Assembly: GCA_902464115.1 (NCBI GenBank)
Contig: CABQIF010000109.1
Coordinates: 1 to 7,381, forward strand
Direction: 5' to 3'
Origin: an uncultured Ruminococcus sp.
GTDB lineage: Bacteria > Bacillota > Clostridia > Oscillospirales > Ruminococcaceae
Length of the DNA stretch: 7,381 bases
Shown here piece after piece: positions 6,359 to 7,381 of this stretch. The notes below the pieces were generated by a model. It did not search any database. It had not been told where the DNA came from and saw only the letters and a list, made by a program, of their open reading frames with translations. Every line of letters starts with the position of its first letter. Position 1 is the stretch's first letter. The position numbers and the translations under genes were made by a program.

Positions 6359-7381
6359 TTACTGCGAAAGTGCATTCAGTAGGGTGCGAGCAATGTTGTT
6401 GGTGTTGACGGTGTCCACGTCTTGATTCCAGTCTTCGATTTCAATACAAAAGGCAATCGGAAGGTTGCTGTCATCGCAGAAACCGACCAGCAGGGAATTG
6501 TCCGTGCCATCGCCCTGTTCGGCTGTTCCGGTTTTTAAGCCGACTGGATAATTGATGACACTATAACGAGCCAAATCGCCGTTTTCCCGCATGATTGCCC
6601 GTACCTGCTGGGCAGTTTCCGCAGAGAAAATTTCGTTGGAATAGGTGGTTTTGGCTTTGTCCTTGACCGTTCCGAATAAGTCTTGCCGATAGGAAATCAA
6701 ATATGGTTGGGTGACTTGTCCTGTGCCGTTGGCAATGGCACTTTCCCACATCATCAGTTGAAGTGGGCTGATGACCGTTTCGCCTTGTCCAATGCAGCCC
6801 CATTGGGTGATGCTGTCGTTGGTATCCTCTAAGGTTGTGGAGGCGGTGAAAACAGAAATGCCATCTAAATCCATTTGTGCATTGCCTTCGCCGTTGACCC
6901 GATAGCCCATTTTGCGGAACGCAGTCTGTAAGCCGTCAAGGGGTAAATCCTCTACCAGCTGAGCAAACCATGGGTTGCAGCTGTGCTGAAACGCTTGCGA
7001 AACATTCTGCCAGCCGTGCACGCTGCCGTGATAGCAGCGAATCGGAGAGCCATAGTTGTTGTAATAAGTGCCCTGACAGTCATAGCTTTTCTGCATGAGA
7101 GCGTCATAGCCGATGGTTTCAATGGCAGCGGCAGTAGTGCAGACTTTCTGGGTAGAGCCGGGGATGGTCTGGTAAAACGCCTTGCAGAGCAGACTGCCCG
7201 TTTCCAGTGTGCTGACATCGACATCGCTTAAAATATTTACGCTGGGCTTGCTGACACAGACGAGAATTTCTCCGGTCTGGTAGTTGTAGGCGATGGCAGT
7301 TCCGTTTTTCTCGCCGAACGACTGATAAACCTGTTGGTTTGCATCGTGGTCGAGCGTAGTATAAATCGCACTTTTTCCGTT
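6359..7381 (-). CDS. Class B penicillin-binding protein, transpeptidase domain (5' partial)
   Basis: This is a peptidoglycan D,D-transpeptidase that cross-links stem peptides outside the cytoplasmic membrane and is the target of beta-lactams. The frame stays open to the right edge, so the gene starts beyond the window; the internal ATG at 7096 is not the start, because it would remove the catalytic Ser. Of the 340 visible residues, YTTLDHDANQQVYQ at the beginning matches the usual start of the transpeptidase domain (TLD...Q). All three active-site motifs are present: STQK at 76-79 within PGSTQK, SCN at 134-136 (HSCNPWF), and KTG at 283-285 (LKTGTAEQ). Spacings fit class B enzymes of the FtsI/PbpA group. 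The missing part should hold a membrane anchor and dimerisation region, roughly 130-150 residues if it is PbpA-sized. Nine Cys in an extracytoplasmic domain is notable. No terminator is seen after the stop codon, so transcripts may run into the zinc-ribbon gene. Confidence 0.93.
   Translation of the reverse strand, partial: NGKSAIYTTLDHDANQQVYQSFGEKNGTAIAYNYQTGEILVCVSKPSVNILSDVDVSTLETGSLLCKAFYQTIPGSTQKVCTTAAAIETIGYDALMQKSYDCQGTYYNNYGSPIRCYHGSVHGWQNVSQAFQHSCNPWFAQLVEDLPLDGLQTAFRKMGYRVNGEGNAQMDLDGISVFTASTTLEDTNDSITQWGCIGQGETVISPLQLMMWESAIANGTGQVTQPYLISYRQDLFGTVKDKAKTTYSNEIFSAETAQQVRAIMRENGDLARYSVINYPVGLKTGTAEQGDGTDNSLLVGFCDDSNLPIAFCIEIEDWNQDVDTVNTNNIARTLLNALSQ

Overview
The window looks like chromosomal DNA of an anaerobic, fibre-degrading member of the Firmicutes, most likely a cellulosome-producing Ruminococcus-type clostridium. 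This is inferred from a GH26 mannanase with a C-terminal type I-like dockerin, Thr-rich linkers, strong GGAGG ribosome binding sites, housekeeping sigma-type promoters and Cys-rich proteins. I see no mobile element, CRISPR array, rRNA or tRNA gene.

Layout. At the left edge (2-1474, +) is the C-terminal two thirds of a GyrA/ParC-family type II topoisomerase A subunit, closest to ParC because no GyrA box is visible. After a possible weak terminator comes a monocistronic unit on the + strand: promoter (1544-1572), leader hairpin, secreted CBM35-like/GH26 mannanase with dockerin (1646-3523), and a strong intrinsic terminator (3554-3593). A second + strand unit follows: a near-consensus promoter (3637-3665) and a secreted C39-like cysteine peptidase-family protein with a Thr-rich linker (3758-4561).

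The right half is on the - strand. It holds, in reading direction from the right edge, a class B penicillin-binding protein transpeptidase domain (6359-7381, N-terminus off the window), a zinc-ribbon/DUF4190-like membrane protein with its own near-perfect promoter (5462-6274), a terminator-like structure, and lgt, prolipoprotein diacylglyceryl transferase (4574-5365). lgt converges tail-to-tail on the C39 gene with only 12 nt between the stop codons.

How the genes fit together: the left part concerns DNA topology, the middle encodes exported polysaccharide-degrading and peptidase-like proteins, and the right part encodes cell-envelope functions (lipoprotein maturation, peptidoglycan cross-linking, an unknown membrane protein). 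Both exported proteins carry low-complexity Thr linkers, and the C39-like protein may be a lipoprotein and thus a client of the adjacent Lgt. The promoters rule out the longer upstream reading-frame extensions of the mannanase and C39 genes. No convincing new multi-gene system is visible. The most interesting unexplained signals are a self-complementary, potentially switchable hairpin just before the lgt ribosome binding site, and a palindrome inside the promoter spacer of the zinc-ribbon gene.
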